This document shows, in pieces, positions 41,781 through 50,462 of a stretch of 64,000 nt of DNA. The first letter of the stretch is position 1. The number at the start of each line of letters is the position of its first letter. This DNA comes from Ensifer sp. PDNC004. GTDB taxonomy: Bacteria > Pseudomonadota > Alphaproteobacteria > Rhizobiales > Rhizobiaceae. A program made the position numbers and the translations under genes. The notes beneath the pieces are model-generated. The model did no database searches. It had not been told where the DNA came from and was given only the letters and a program-made list of their open reading frames with translations. The stretch spans positions 2,728,001-2,792,000 of the forward strand of contig NZ_CP070353.1 in assembly GCF_016919405.1 (NCBI RefSeq). Direction: 5' to 3'.

Positions 41781-44700
41781 TCAGTGCGCCTCGTCCCAAT
41801 TGGTCGCCGCGCGCGCGTCGACCTTCAGCGGCACCTTCATGTCGAGCGCCGGCATGGCGGCGTTCTCCATCACCGAGACGACGACCGGAATGGTCTTTTC
41901 GACCTCTGCGTCCTCGACTTCGAAGATCAGTTCGTCGTGCACCTGCAGCAGCATGCGAGCCGAAAGCTTCGCCTCCGCAAGCGCCGGCTCCATCTTGACC
42001 ATGGCGCGGCGGATGATATCGGCGGCCGAGCCCTGGATCGGCGCGTTGATCGCTGCGCGCTCGTTGAAGGCGCGATGCGAGGGGATCGACGAGCGGATGT
42101 CGGGATAATGCGCGCGACGGCCGAAGATCGTCTCGACGTAGCCGTGCTCGCGGGCAAACACCTTGGTGCCTTCCATGTAGTCGCGAATGCCCGGGAAGCG
42201 CTCGAAATAGCGCTTGATGTAGTCGCTGGCTTCCGAGCGTTCGATCGACAGCTGGTTGGCAAGACCGAAGGCAGAGATGCCGTAGATGATGCCGAAGTTG
42301 ATCGCCTTGGCGCGCCGGCGGATTTCGCCGGGCATGCCCTCGACCGGCACGCCGAACATTTCCGATGCGGTCATCGCATGGATGTCGACGCCGTCGGCGA
42401 AGGCCTGGCGCAGCTGCGGGATATCGGCGACGTGGGCAAGCACGCGCAGTTCGATCTGGCTGTAGTCGGCCGAGAGCAGCTTGTGGCCCGGCGTCGCGAT
42501 GAAGGCGGTGCGGATCTTGCGGCCTTCGGCGGTGCGCACCGGAATGTTCTGCAGGTTCGGGTCGGACGACGACAGGCGGCCGGTGGTCGTGGCGGCAAGC
42601 GCATAGGACGTGTGCACGCGCTTCGTCTGCGGATGGACGAAGCCCGGAAGCGCATCGGTGTAGGTGGACTTGAGCTTGGTCAACTGCCGCCAGTCGACGA
42701 TCTTGCGCGGCAGCTCGTGCCCTTCGGCTGCCAGGTCTTCCAGAACCTGCGCCGAGGTCGACCATTGCCCGGTCTTGGTCTTCGAGCCGCCGGCAAAGCC
42801 CATCTTGCCGAAGAGGATATCGCCGAGCTGCTTCGGCGAGCCGATGGTGAAGGTTTCGCCGGCGAGCTTGTAGATCTCGTCCTCGAGACCGGCCGCACCC
42901 TGGGCGAGCTCGCCCGAAAGCCGCGACAGGATCTGGCGGTCGACGGTGATGCCGCGGTTTTCCATGCGTGCCAGAACGTCAACCAGGGGCCGCTCCAGAC
43001 GCTCGTAGACGCGCGTCAGTCCCTTGGCGGCCAATCGGGCCTTCAGGATATGCCAGAGCCGCAGCGTGACGTCCGCGTCCTCGGCGGCGTAGGCGGTCGC
43101 CCGGTCAATGTCGACGAAGTCGAAGGTCACCGACGACTTGCCGGTTCCGGTGATGTCCTTGTAGGCGATCGGCTTGTGGTTCAGCCAGCGCTCGGACAGC
43201 GAGTCCATGCCATGGGTGCCGTTGCCGGCATCGACGACGTAGGACATCAGCATCGTGTCGTCGAAGCTTTCGACGGTGACGCCGTGCCGCTTCATCACGA
43301 GGTAGTCGTATTTCAGGTTCTGCGCGACCTTGAGGACGGACGGGTCCTCCAGCAGGCGCTTCAGCCGGCTCAAGGCTTCGGCGACCGGGACCTGGTTTTC
43401 GGCGAGCCCGCCGCCGAGCAGGTCGCCGACGCCGGTCTTGTGGATCAGCGGCACATAGGCCGCCCGGATGGAAGCGCCGGTCGGATCGGCCCTGTGGTCG
43501 GCAATCGCCAGCGAGAAGCCGACGAGGTCGGCCTGCATGGCATCGAGCGAGGTCGTTTCCGTGTCGAAGCCGACGACACCGGCTTCGCGCGCGTCCGATA
43601 TCCACCGGTCGAGGGTGGCGATGTCGCGGATCGTCACATAGGCGCTCCGATCCATCGGCGCCTTGGCGAAGATTTCAGCGCGCGCGGCAGCGAGCGCCTC
43701 GGGCGTCGCGTCCGCGCCATTCGCTTCGGCGCCACGCGACAGGACGGCGGCCGCTTCCGCGGCCTCGCCACGGGCGACAGCCGCCGTGGAAGAGCCTTCG
43801 CTGACCTTCGCCGCTCCATCGCCCTTGTCGAGATCAGGGCCGCGCGCATCGGCGCCCCATTCCACCGGCACTGCGGCTGCTTCGACGGCATCGGCGTCCG
43901 TGCCGGTCGCAGCGGCAACACGACGTGTCAGCGTGGTGAATTCCATCGCCTTCAGAAAGGCGATCAGCTTGGGACCGTTCTGCGGCTCCAGGCTCAGATC
44001 TTCCAGCGGAACGTCGAGCGGCGTGTCGGTCTTGAGTTCGACGAGTTGTCGCGACAGCCGCGCGAGGTCGGCATTGGCGATGATGTTTTCGCGGCGCTTG
44101 ACCTGCTTGATCTCGCCGGCGCGGGCCAGCAGCGTTTCGAGATCGCCGTACTCTTCGAGCAGCTGTGCGGCCGTCTTCGGGCCGATGCCGGGAATGCCGG
44201 GCACGTTGTCGGTGGAATCACCGGTCATCGCCTGCAGATCGATCATCTTTTCCGGCGGCACGCCCCATTTCTCGATCACTTCCGGGATCGAGATCTGCTT
44301 GTCCTTCATGCTGTCGTACATCGACACGTTCGAGGTCACGAGCTGCATCAGGTCCTTGTCGGACGAGACGATGGTGACGTCGGCGCCGGCGGCTTCCGCA
44401 AGCCGGGCGTAGGTGGCGATCAGGTCGTCGGCCTCATAACCTTCCTTCTCGATGCAAGGCAGGTTGAAGGCGCGCGTCGCGTGACGGATCAGGCCGAACT
44501 GCGGGATCAGATCTTCCGGCGGCGCCGTGCGGTTTGCCTTGTACTGATCGTAGAGCGCGTTGCGGAAGGTCTTCGACGAATAGTCGAAGATAACCGCGAA
44601 ATGGGTCGGCGTAACGCCGACCGACGTGTCACGCGCATCGGTGAGCAGCTTCCACAACATGTTGCAGAAACCCGATACCGCGTTGACCGGAAGGCCATCG

Positions 44701-44789
44701 GATTTGCGGTTGAGCGGCGGGATGGCGTGGAACGCCCGGAAGATGAATCCGGAGCCGTCGACGAGGAAGAGATGATCACCGTTTTTCAT
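41781..44789 (-). CDS. polA: DNA polymerase I
   Basis: This 1002-residue enzyme is used in Okazaki-fragment maturation and repair. The N-terminal 5'-3' exonuclease domain (about 1-290) starts HLFLVDGSGFIFRAFHA. The 3'-5' proofreading domain (about 380-580) keeps the catalytic VGFDTETTSLDAM. The polymerase domain (about 600-1002) carries motif A DYSQIELRVLAH and motif C LLQVHDELIFEV. An Ala/Glu-rich linker (about 310-370) makes it longer than the 928-residue E. coli enzyme. The ATG at 44789 gives the standard MKNGDHLFLVDG start. It is divergent from the AbcR small RNA. Confidence 0.97.
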   Translation of the reverse strand: MKNGDHLFLVDGSGFIFRAFHAIPPLNRKSDGLPVNAVSGFCNMLWKLLTDARDTSVGVTPTHFAVIFDYSSKTFRNALYDQYKANRTAPPEDLIPQFGLIRHATRAFNLPCIEKEGYEADDLIATYARLAEAAGADVTIVSSDKDLMQLVTSNVSMYDSMKDKQISIPEVIEKWGVPPEKMIDLQAMTGDSTDNVPGIPGIGPKTAAQLLEEYGDLETLLARAGEIKQVKRRENIIANADLARLSRQLVELKTDTPLDVPLEDLSLEPQNGPKLIAFLKAMEFTTLTRRVAAATGTDADAVEAAAVPVEWGADARGPDLDKGDGAAKVSEGSSTAAVARGEAAEAAAVLSRGAEANGADATPEALAAARAEIFAKAPMDRSAYVTIRDIATLDRWISDAREAGVVGFDTETTSLDAMQADLVGFSLAIADHRADPTGASIRAAYVPLIHKTGVGDLLGGGLAENQVPVAEALSRLKRLLEDPSVLKVAQNLKYDYLVMKRHGVTVESFDDTMLMSYVVDAGNGTHGMDSLSERWLNHKPIAYKDITGTGKSSVTFDFVDIDRATAYAAEDADVTLRLWHILKARLAAKGLTRVYERLERPLVDVLARMENRGITVDRQILSRLSGELAQGAAGLEDEIYKLAGETFTIGSPKQLGDILFGKMGFAGGSKTKTGQWSTSAQVLEDLAAEGHELPRKIVDWRQLTKLKSTYTDALPGFVHPQTKRVHTSYALAATTTGRLSSSDPNLQNIPVRTAEGRKIRTAFIATPGHKLLSADYSQIELRVLAHVADIPQLRQAFADGVDIHAMTASEMFGVPVEGMPGEIRRRAKAINFGIIYGISAFGLANQLSIERSEASDYIKRYFERFPGIRDYMEGTKVFAREHGYVETIFGRRAHYPDIRSSIPSHRAFNERAAINAPIQGSAADIIRRAMVKMEPALAEAKLSARMLLQVHDELIFEVEDAEVEKTIPVVVSVMENAAMPALDMKVPLKVDARAATNWDEAH

Positions 44790-45043
44790 GGGCAAATGGA
44801 TAGCGCGGGGCAAGCCAAAGGTCCATTGCGGTTTTCCCGCCAGACACTACATTCTCCACCAGCCGCGGTAGCCGCGATCGCCACCGCGGATTGCGGAAAC
44901 GGGGGTCGATTTCGCCCTGGGATCGAGCGCCTGAAGGCTTCGCAAGCGGCCGTTCAGCTTCACGCAAACGTTACGTATTTGTAATGTCCGATTCAGCCCT
45001 GGTATCCTTGAAAAGCCACATTTGAATCCTCAAATCTTAGTCA
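44790..45043. other. polA upstream region
   Basis: The region has no ORF with coding character. It must contain the polA promoter (minus) and, at its right end, the small-RNA promoter. Only short GC dyads were seen in 44850-44960. Confidence 0.35.
45008..45036 (+). promoter_or_regulatory. Candidate promoter of the AbcR-type sRNA
   Basis: TTGAAA (45008-45013) and CAAATC (45031-45036) with 17-bp spacing sit just upstream of the structured RNA. The -10 element is weak, so the true start might be some bases downstream. Confidence 0.4.
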
Positions 45044-45190
45044 ACGGCACCGAGTGATGCCGTCTTCTGGTGATTGGCCTGTCCCCCGCCCGCACCAGAT
45101 GAGGACAAAGGCCTTATCCCCCTCTCCGGGCCTTTGTCCCGTTTTCAAAAGACCGTCACGGCGCCGCCTCCGCACCGTGACGGTTTTTTG
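45044..45190 (+). ncRNA. AbcR-type (alpha-r15) trans-acting sRNA
   Basis: Three consecutive hairpins end in a textbook terminator. Stem 1 is TCTGGTG/CACCAGA (45066-45099) with a C-rich loop (GTCCCCCGCCC). Stem 2 is GGACAAAGGCC/GGCCTTTGTCC (45103-45139) with a TCCCCCTCTCC loop. Stem 3 is ACCGTCACGG/CCGTGACGGT (45152-45184) followed by six or more T. The flanking genes, polA and a marR gene, are those of the abcR locus in Sinorhizobium. AbcR RNAs use C/U-rich loops to block ABC-transporter mRNAs through Hfq. Only one copy is present here. The 5' end is approximate. Confidence 0.82.
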
Positions 45191-45300
45191 TTTCTGCCGT
45201 CCGATCACCTCCGCTCAAATCCCGGTGAACCGCGACAGTCTCAAGGTCCATCGCCTGCATTGTAACTTGTCTTCATGGCGGTTCGGGCGTACCGATAGGC

Positions 45301-45744
45301 ATGGCCTTCAATCGTATGGAATCTGCGACCTACCTGGCCAGCCTGCTGGCGAAGAGCTTTTCGCGCGCGCTTCACGAGCGCGGCCAGAAGCTTGGTTTCG
45401 CGCCAGGTCAGTTTCCCATCCTGCTCGAGCTTTGGGCCGAAGAGGGCCTGACGCAGAAACAGCTGCTCGATCGGCTCGACATCGAACAGGCGACGATGGC
45501 CAACACGCTCGCTCGCATGGAGCGTGACGGGCTCATCCTGCGCCGCAAGCATCCGCAGGACAAGCGCTCGCAACAGATCTACCTGACCGAAAAGGCAAAG
45601 GAGATGGAGGCGGCCGCCAAGGAGGCAGCGCTTGCCGCCGACCAGTCGCTGCTTGCCGGCCTCAGGAACTTCGAGCGCGAACTGATGCTCGAATATATGC
45701 GCATGGCGCTCGCCAGCGTGGCACGAAGCGACAGTCGCGCCTGA
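45301..45744 (+). CDS. MarR-family regulator
   Basis: This 147-residue winged-helix dimer shows PGQFPILLELWAEEGLTQKQLLDRL, EQATMANTLARMERDGLILRR and DKRSQQIYLTEKAKEM (the wing with the conserved Asp-Arg-Arg/Lys pattern). The ligand and targets are unknown. It lies downstream of the sRNA terminator on the same strand and must have its own promoter. The ribosome site is weak (GATAGG). Confidence 0.9.
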   Translation: MAFNRMESATYLASLLAKSFSRALHERGQKLGFAPGQFPILLELWAEEGLTQKQLLDRLDIEQATMANTLARMERDGLILRRKHPQDKRSQQIYLTEKAKEMEAAAKEAALAADQSLLAGLRNFERELMLEYMRMALASVARSDSRA

Positions 45745-45977
45745 TGCGCCATCGCCCGGCCTGATCGTTCCATCAAAAAATTTGGCTTAAATCGGGCGTG
45801 CGCCCGTTCTAATGCAGGAGGCAGACGCGCCGATCCGGGCGCCCCGGCACTCCCCTTGCCAAGGCGCCAGGCTCTCCGTTCACCGTCACCTGGGACCTCT
45901 GCCCAAAATCGCTCAAATCGATTTCGCTTTGGCGGCACATGCAGTAGGTTCCGGCGAAACTTGAAGCAAGGATATGC

Positions 45978-47369
45978 ATGATGGCTGACATCACCCCCGT
46001 TCTCGAACGCGCAGACGCCAACCTGCCAAAGAGCCTCGATCGGCTGTTCGACCTGGTTCGCATCAAGTCGATCTCGACCGACCCGGCCTTCAAGGCGGAA
46101 TGCCGCAAGGCGGCAGAATGGCTGGTGGCCGAGCTCAACGCTCTCGGCTTCACCGCATCGGTCCGCGACACCCCCGGCCATCCGATGGTCGTCGCCCACC
46201 ATGACGGCGCCAAGCCCGATGCGCCGCATGTGCTGTTCTATGGCCACTATGACGTTCAGCCGGTCGATCCGCTGAACCTCTGGGACACGGATCCGTTCGA
46301 GCCCGGCATCAAGGAGATCGAGCCCGGCCGCAAGGTGATCACCGGCCGTGGCACGGCCGACGACAAGGGCCAGCTCCTGACCTTCGTCGAAGCGGTGCGC
46401 GCTTACAAGGACGTGCATGGCGCCCTGCCCTGCCGCGTCACCATCCTGTTCGAAGGCGAGGAGGAGTCCGGCTCGCCGTCGCTGAAGCCCTTCCTCGAAG
46501 CCAATGCCGCCGAACTCAAGGCTGATTATGCGCTGGTGTGCGACACCAGCATGTGGGACCGCGATACGCCGGCGATCTCCGCTGGCCTGCGCGGCCTCGT
46601 CGGCGAAGAGGTCATCGTCCGGGCTGCCGACCGCGACCTGCATTCCGGCTACTTCGGTGGTGCTGCCGCCAACCCGATCCGCATTCTCACCACCGTTCTC
46701 GCCGGCCTTCATGACGAAAACAGCCGCGTGACGCTGCCGGGCTTCTACGACGGTGTCGAAGAGACCCCCGCCCAGATCAAGGCTGCCTGGGAAACGCTTG
46801 GCCAGACGGCAGAAAAGTTCCTCGGCGAAATCGGCCTGTCGATCCCGTCGGGCGAAAAGAACCGCTCGGTTCTGGAACTGACCTGGGCGCGACCGACCGC
46901 GGAAGTCAACGGCATCACCGGCGGCTATACCGGCGAAGGCTTCAAGACGGTGATCGCGGCCGAGGCTTCGGCAAAGGTTTCCTTCCGCCTCGTCGGTAAC
47001 CAGAACCCGGAAAAGATCCGCGAAGCGTTCCGCGCCTATGTGCGCTCGAAAGTTCCGGCCGATTGCTCGGTCGAGTTCCACGCCCATGGCGGCTCGCCGG
47101 CGATCCACCTTCCGTACGAATCGCCGCTGCTCAACACCGCGAAGGTGGCCCTTTCCGACGAGTGGCCGAAGCCGGCCGTCATCATCGGCATGGGTGGCTC
47201 GATCCCGATCGTCGGCGACTTCCAGAAGATGCTCGGCATGGAATCGCTGCTGGTCGGCTTCGGGCTCTCCGACGACCGCATCCATTCACCGAACGAGAAG
47301 TACGAGCTGCAGTCCTATCACAAGGGCATCCGCTCCTGGATCCGCATCCTCGACGCGCTCGCCGCCTGA
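45978..47369 (+). CDS. M20-family metallopeptidase (dipeptidase)
   Basis: This 463-residue di-zinc enzyme has metal and catalytic residues in VLFYGHYDVQPVDPL (His, Asp), GRGTADDKGQLL (Asp), ILFEGEEESGSPSL (Glu pair) and a distal His in DDRIHSPNEKYEL. It has an internal dimerisation domain (about 195-350). Length and motifs fit the CNDP/DapE-like dipeptidase subgroup. Cytosolic. AAGGA lies five to eight bases before the ATGATG start pair. Confidence 0.93.
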   Translation: MMADITPVLERADANLPKSLDRLFDLVRIKSISTDPAFKAECRKAAEWLVAELNALGFTASVRDTPGHPMVVAHHDGAKPDAPHVLFYGHYDVQPVDPLNLWDTDPFEPGIKEIEPGRKVITGRGTADDKGQLLTFVEAVRAYKDVHGALPCRVTILFEGEEESGSPSLKPFLEANAAELKADYALVCDTSMWDRDTPAISAGLRGLVGEEVIVRAADRDLHSGYFGGAAANPIRILTTVLAGLHDENSRVTLPGFYDGVEETPAQIKAAWETLGQTAEKFLGEIGLSIPSGEKNRSVLELTWARPTAEVNGITGGYTGEGFKTVIAAEASAKVSFRLVGNQNPEKIREAFRAYVRSKVPADCSVEFHAHGGSPAIHLPYESPLLNTAKVALSDEWPKPAVIIGMGGSIPIVGDFQKMLGMESLLVGFGLSDDRIHSPNEKYELQSYHKGIRSWIRILDALAA

Positions 47370-47430
47370 TGATCCGTGCGGGACGGGTCGCGGTTTTCCG
47401 GGCATCCCGCCCCGCATATTTGACCCCGGA

Positions 47431-47465
47431 AGCCGTGGCGAAGCCCTCCGCCACGGCTTTTTTCG
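47431..47465 (+). terminator. Intrinsic terminator of the M20 peptidase gene
   Basis: A 10-bp stem AGCCGTGGCG / CGCCACGGCT with an eight-base loop is followed by TTTTTC. Confidence 0.92.
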
Positions 47466-47843
47466 ATTTGATTGCGCGGCCGCCGATAATGCAGCCCTTG
47501 CGCGCAAAACCCGCTTCGACGCGCACGCATCCCTGCCCGATCGGCGCCATGCCCGCGCTTTACCGTTTCCCCTTCATTGTTTCCCGGCGGTTTCTCCGCT
47601 GTCGGCAGGCCGTCAATCCTTGACCTCCGAGGTCTCAGGTGCTTCCTTTTTGTGAAACAAATCACAAAGGGAAATCGGATCGTTGGCAAGGGTAAGGACC
47701 GAAGCGTCGCGCTGCGGGCGTGATGCTATGACAAAGCGGCTCAGAAAACAGAACGTCTCCGCTCGGAGAATCCCTCCGGCCGCTGCAACGGAAGTGTCCT
47801 TGAAACACCCCTGCCACGCCCTCGCACCGATCACGGCACCGGC
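47465..47843. other. Intergenic region with a CRP-like palindrome
   Basis: There is no coding signal on either strand. A perfect TGTGA-N6-TCACA palindrome (47651-47666) is present; the rest shows nothing recognisable. Confidence 0.4.
47651..47666. promoter_or_regulatory. CRP-like palindrome
   Basis: TGTGAAACAAATCACA matches the classical CRP half-sites exactly (TGTGA-N6-TCACA). It lies 178 bases upstream of the membrane-protein start. It differs from the reported Clr box of Sinorhizobium (GTYHC half-sites), so the binder is uncertain. Confidence 0.4.
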
Positions 47844-48803
47844 ATGAAGCGGCTGCAGACCTATTTCTGGCCCGTCGTCGGCCTTCTCGCGATCCTGTTT
47901 TCGGTCAACGCGCTCTACCATGAGCTGCGCGGCCTGTCGTTCGACGAGTTTCTCGCAAGCTTCAATGCGATTTCGCTGAGGAGCTGGCTCCTGGCGATCG
48001 GCTCGACGCTCCTCGCCTATGCGGCTCTGGCGGCCTACGACCGACTTGCGCTCGACCACCTCGGCCACCGCATTTCGCTCTGGTTCATCACGCTCTGCTC
48101 GTTCACGACCTACGCGCTGTCGCACAATCTCGGCGCCTCGGTGTTCTCCGGCGCGGTCGTGCGTTACCGCGCCTATCGCTCCAAGGGGCTTTCCCCGGGC
48201 GAGGTCGGCGTGCTGGTCGCCTTCTGCTCCTTCACCTTCACGCTCGGCACCTTGGTTCTATCGGCCGTCGTGCTGCTGATGCGTCCCGACATCATCGAAC
48301 GTTTTGCCGAGTTCCTGCCGGTCGAAATGTCGCTGACCACGGGCGTGCTGATCCTCATCGTCATTGGGCTCTATGTCATCGGCAGCCTCGTCGGGCTGCC
48401 ATCGTTCCGCACCCGCTGGTTCCAGCTGCACTACCCCAAGCCGAAGATCGTATTCCGGCAGCTGGTGGTCGCGCCGGTGGAGCTGATCGGCGCCGCCGGG
48501 ATCATCTATTTCGCCCTGCCGGAAGCCGGCAATCCGGGTTACATCGTCATTCTCGGTATCTTCCTCGCCTCGTTCTCGGCGGCCCTGCTTTCGCATGCGC
48601 CGGGCGGGCTCGGCGTGCTGGAACTGATCTTCATCGCCGCTTTGCCGGAAATGGATCCGGCAGCCGTGCTTGCGGCGCTTGCGATCTTCCGGCTGCTCTA
48701 CCTGATCATCCCCTTCATCCTGGCGCTGGTGGTAATCCTGGTGTTCGAGCGAGCGCGGTTCGTGGCGGAGCGCCACCAGCCGAAGGAAAGCGACCTCCCC
48801 TAG
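47844..48803 (+). CDS. Lysylphosphatidylglycerol synthase TM-region (UPF0104) membrane protein
   Basis: This 319-residue protein has about eight membrane segments, with the family signatures YALSHNLGASVFSGAVVRYRAY and SHAPGGLGVLELIFIAAL. These match the flippase-like half of MprF/LpiA. The C-terminal lysyl-transferase domain of full MprF is absent, so it cannot make lysyl-PG itself. It may flip or transport a lipid. No recognisable ribosome site precedes the ATG. Confidence 0.86.
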   Translation: MKRLQTYFWPVVGLLAILFSVNALYHELRGLSFDEFLASFNAISLRSWLLAIGSTLLAYAALAAYDRLALDHLGHRISLWFITLCSFTTYALSHNLGASVFSGAVVRYRAYRSKGLSPGEVGVLVAFCSFTFTLGTLVLSAVVLLMRPDIIERFAEFLPVEMSLTTGVLILIVIGLYVIGSLVGLPSFRTRWFQLHYPKPKIVFRQLVVAPVELIGAAGIIYFALPEAGNPGYIVILGIFLASFSAALLSHAPGGLGVLELIFIAALPEMDPAAVLAALAIFRLLYLIIPFILALVVILVFERARFVAERHQPKESDLP

Positions 48804-48822
48804 GCGAGGGGCGCGTCCATTA

Positions 48823-49311
48823 TCAGGGCGCGTTGCAGACCGTCGGCAGCGCCTGTTCGAGCGGCCCCTTCACCTCGTGCAGGCGCGCCGCTTCGATCTG
48901 GTAGGGTGTGAACGGCGGCACCTGCAGCGACGGATTGATGATGCGGGTGACGTAGCAGCCGGCGAAGAACCGCACCCGCCCCCGCTTCTCGATCGATTTC
49001 ACCGCGACGGGAACGGCGGAATAAATGCTGCCCGCCCCGGCCTCCGTCTTCACCTTGCCCACCTTGATCTCGACAGACACCGTGCGCTCATAGCCGCGGG
49101 TGAAGGCCTTGAAGCCGCCGACAGGCTTCGATTCGCCGAAATAGCCATAGGCGCGGGCATATTCCTTGCGGTTGACGGCATTGTAGAGCGAGCGCACGAG
49201 CGCTGGCCCATCGGACCGGTCATCGACATAGGCGACGCTGTCCTGCGCCAGAGCCTCGCCGTTCAGGGCTGCAAAGGCGCCGAGGGCGAAGACGGTGGAT
49301 CGAAGCTTCAT
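48823..49311 (-). CDS. Secreted protein of unknown function
   Basis: This 162-residue protein has a Sec signal peptide (MKLRSTVFALGAFAALNGEALA, cleavage near 22). The mature part has VRSLYNAVNRKEYARAYGYF, a pattern seen in small NTF2-like periplasmic proteins, and two cysteines (GCYVTRI and PTVCNAP) that could form a disulfide. AAGGAGG precedes the ATG. It is convergent with the UPF0104 gene. No specific family was recognised. Confidence 0.75.
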   Translation of the reverse strand: MKLRSTVFALGAFAALNGEALAQDSVAYVDDRSDGPALVRSLYNAVNRKEYARAYGYFGESKPVGGFKAFTRGYERTVSVEIKVGKVKTEAGAGSIYSAVPVAVKSIEKRGRVRFFAGCYVTRIINPSLQVPPFTPYQIEAARLHEVKGPLEQALPTVCNAP

Positions 49312-49502
49312 GGCAGTCCTCCTTTGTCGTGGCGGCAGCCGAACACAACAATGAGGCGAAGCCATAGCAGGATTCGCGAGGAGATCGATAACGGCATAGG
49401 CCATCGTCCGGCGCGGCGCCGGCGATCCGTATGACCTCAGGAGATATGGGAGGCGGTGGGCGTCCTGATGCCGATGAGCAAAAAGCCACGGGCGTACGCG
49501 CA

Positions 49503-49621
49503 AATGAAAAGAGCCCCGTGTGGGAGGAGGTACACGGGGCTCTCGAACTTGATCGACAGCTGGGAGGAGGAGTGCCGCCGATCCGCATCGGGCGCCGCGG
49601 GAGGAGGTGCAGCGCTTCGAT
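49503..49621 (-). ncRNA. alpha-r14 (NfeR1-like) sRNA with three anti-Shine-Dalgarno hairpins
   Basis: On the minus strand, about 119 bases form three hairpins, each displaying CCTCCTCCC in its loop. Stem 1 is GCGCTGC/GCGGCGC, stem 2 GATCGGC/GTCGATC and stem 3 GAGCCCCGTGT/ACACGGGGCTC, followed by TTTTC as terminator. A TTGAAA-17-TATTAT promoter lies at the expected distance. The alpha-r14 family of Rhizobiales, including NfeR1 of S. meliloti (about 123 nt), has precisely this three-fold motif and masks ribosome sites of many mRNAs. Confidence 0.88.
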
Positions 49622-49628
49622 AAGTCGT

Positions 49629-49657
49629 ATAATAATTATGCGTCGCAACAATTTCAA
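49629..49657 (-). promoter_or_regulatory. Promoter of the alpha-r14 sRNA
   Basis: On the minus strand, TTGAAA (49652-49657) and TATTAT (49629-49634) are 17 bp apart. This places the transcript start near 49621. Confidence 0.7.
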
Positions 49658-49879
49658 GGCATCATTTTTGCACTGCACAAAATCGTGAAGAGAAGGCAGG
49701 GGCGAGAGGCATCTTTCCTGATGTCCAGCCTCAAGGCGGCGCTCCGATGGTCAGCCGAGCCCCGGTAACTTCATGGAAACCACAACCACTGATGGACGTT
49801 TCCTTTCATTCAGCTTTTTCGATATACGACTATACGTAAGTCGATAAGAAATTTTCACTCAGTAATTGCAGGCGCTCAG

Positions 49880-50230
49880 ATGAAATTGCTGCTCCAGATT
49901 CCGACCGCGCTCATCGTTGTGCTGATCCTCGCGACCTGGCTTGCCAGCCTGCGCCTCGTCGTGCTGCCGCCCGGCTCCCTGAAGCTGAGGTCAATGACGG
50001 CGCTCGTCTATCAGGGGCATGGCTTCCGCCTGGTCGACAGCCCGCTCGGCATGTGCGGACGTCAGGCCTACCCGGCGGCCGACTGCGAGGAGGTGGCCGT
50101 GAACCATCTGGGCAAGCGGGTTCTGCTGCGCCTGCCCTTCAGCCAATGGCTCTACGATTTCACCGATCCCTATCCGGTGAGCCCCACGGCATCGGTCGAA
50201 GCGACACCGCTTCGAAACTCCATCCAGTAG
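49880..50230 (+). CDS. Small membrane-anchored protein of unknown function
   Basis: This 116-residue protein has an N-terminal membrane segment (LLLQIPTALIVVLILATWLASLRLVVL). A soluble, probably periplasmic, part follows with two cysteines (GMCGRQAYPAADCEE). The ribosome site is weak (GCAGGCG). It is preceded by an AT-rich promoter-like stretch and followed by the PBP gene on the same strand after 230 bases. No family was recognised. Confidence 0.6.
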   Translation: MKLLLQIPTALIVVLILATWLASLRLVVLPPGSLKLRSMTALVYQGHGFRLVDSPLGMCGRQAYPAADCEEVAVNHLGKRVLLRLPFSQWLYDFTDPYPVSPTASVEATPLRNSIQ

Positions 50231-50462
50231 GAACCGGCGCGCGCAGGTGGGACTTGGGGCGCATGCGAGCCGCCGTCAAGGTTTTGAACCGTCAGGCTTT
50301 TTCACAACGACTTTCTTAACCACCCCTTAAATTGCCGCATTTAAAGTTCACCCGGTCGCCGTGGCGGATGGGCGTGGGACGCCGTTACCGCCGTCGAAAT
50401 CGATTGGCCGCAACGATAGCGCCAAGGGCCACCGCTGAGCGGTGAGGGATAGATCAAACGGC

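Noticed and set aside
41766..44984. 1072-codon plus-strand frame opposite polA
   Set aside because: Shadow of polA; no protein features.
44790..45300. A second, tandem AbcR copy
   Set aside because: Only one U-run terminator and one set of stems were found in the gap.
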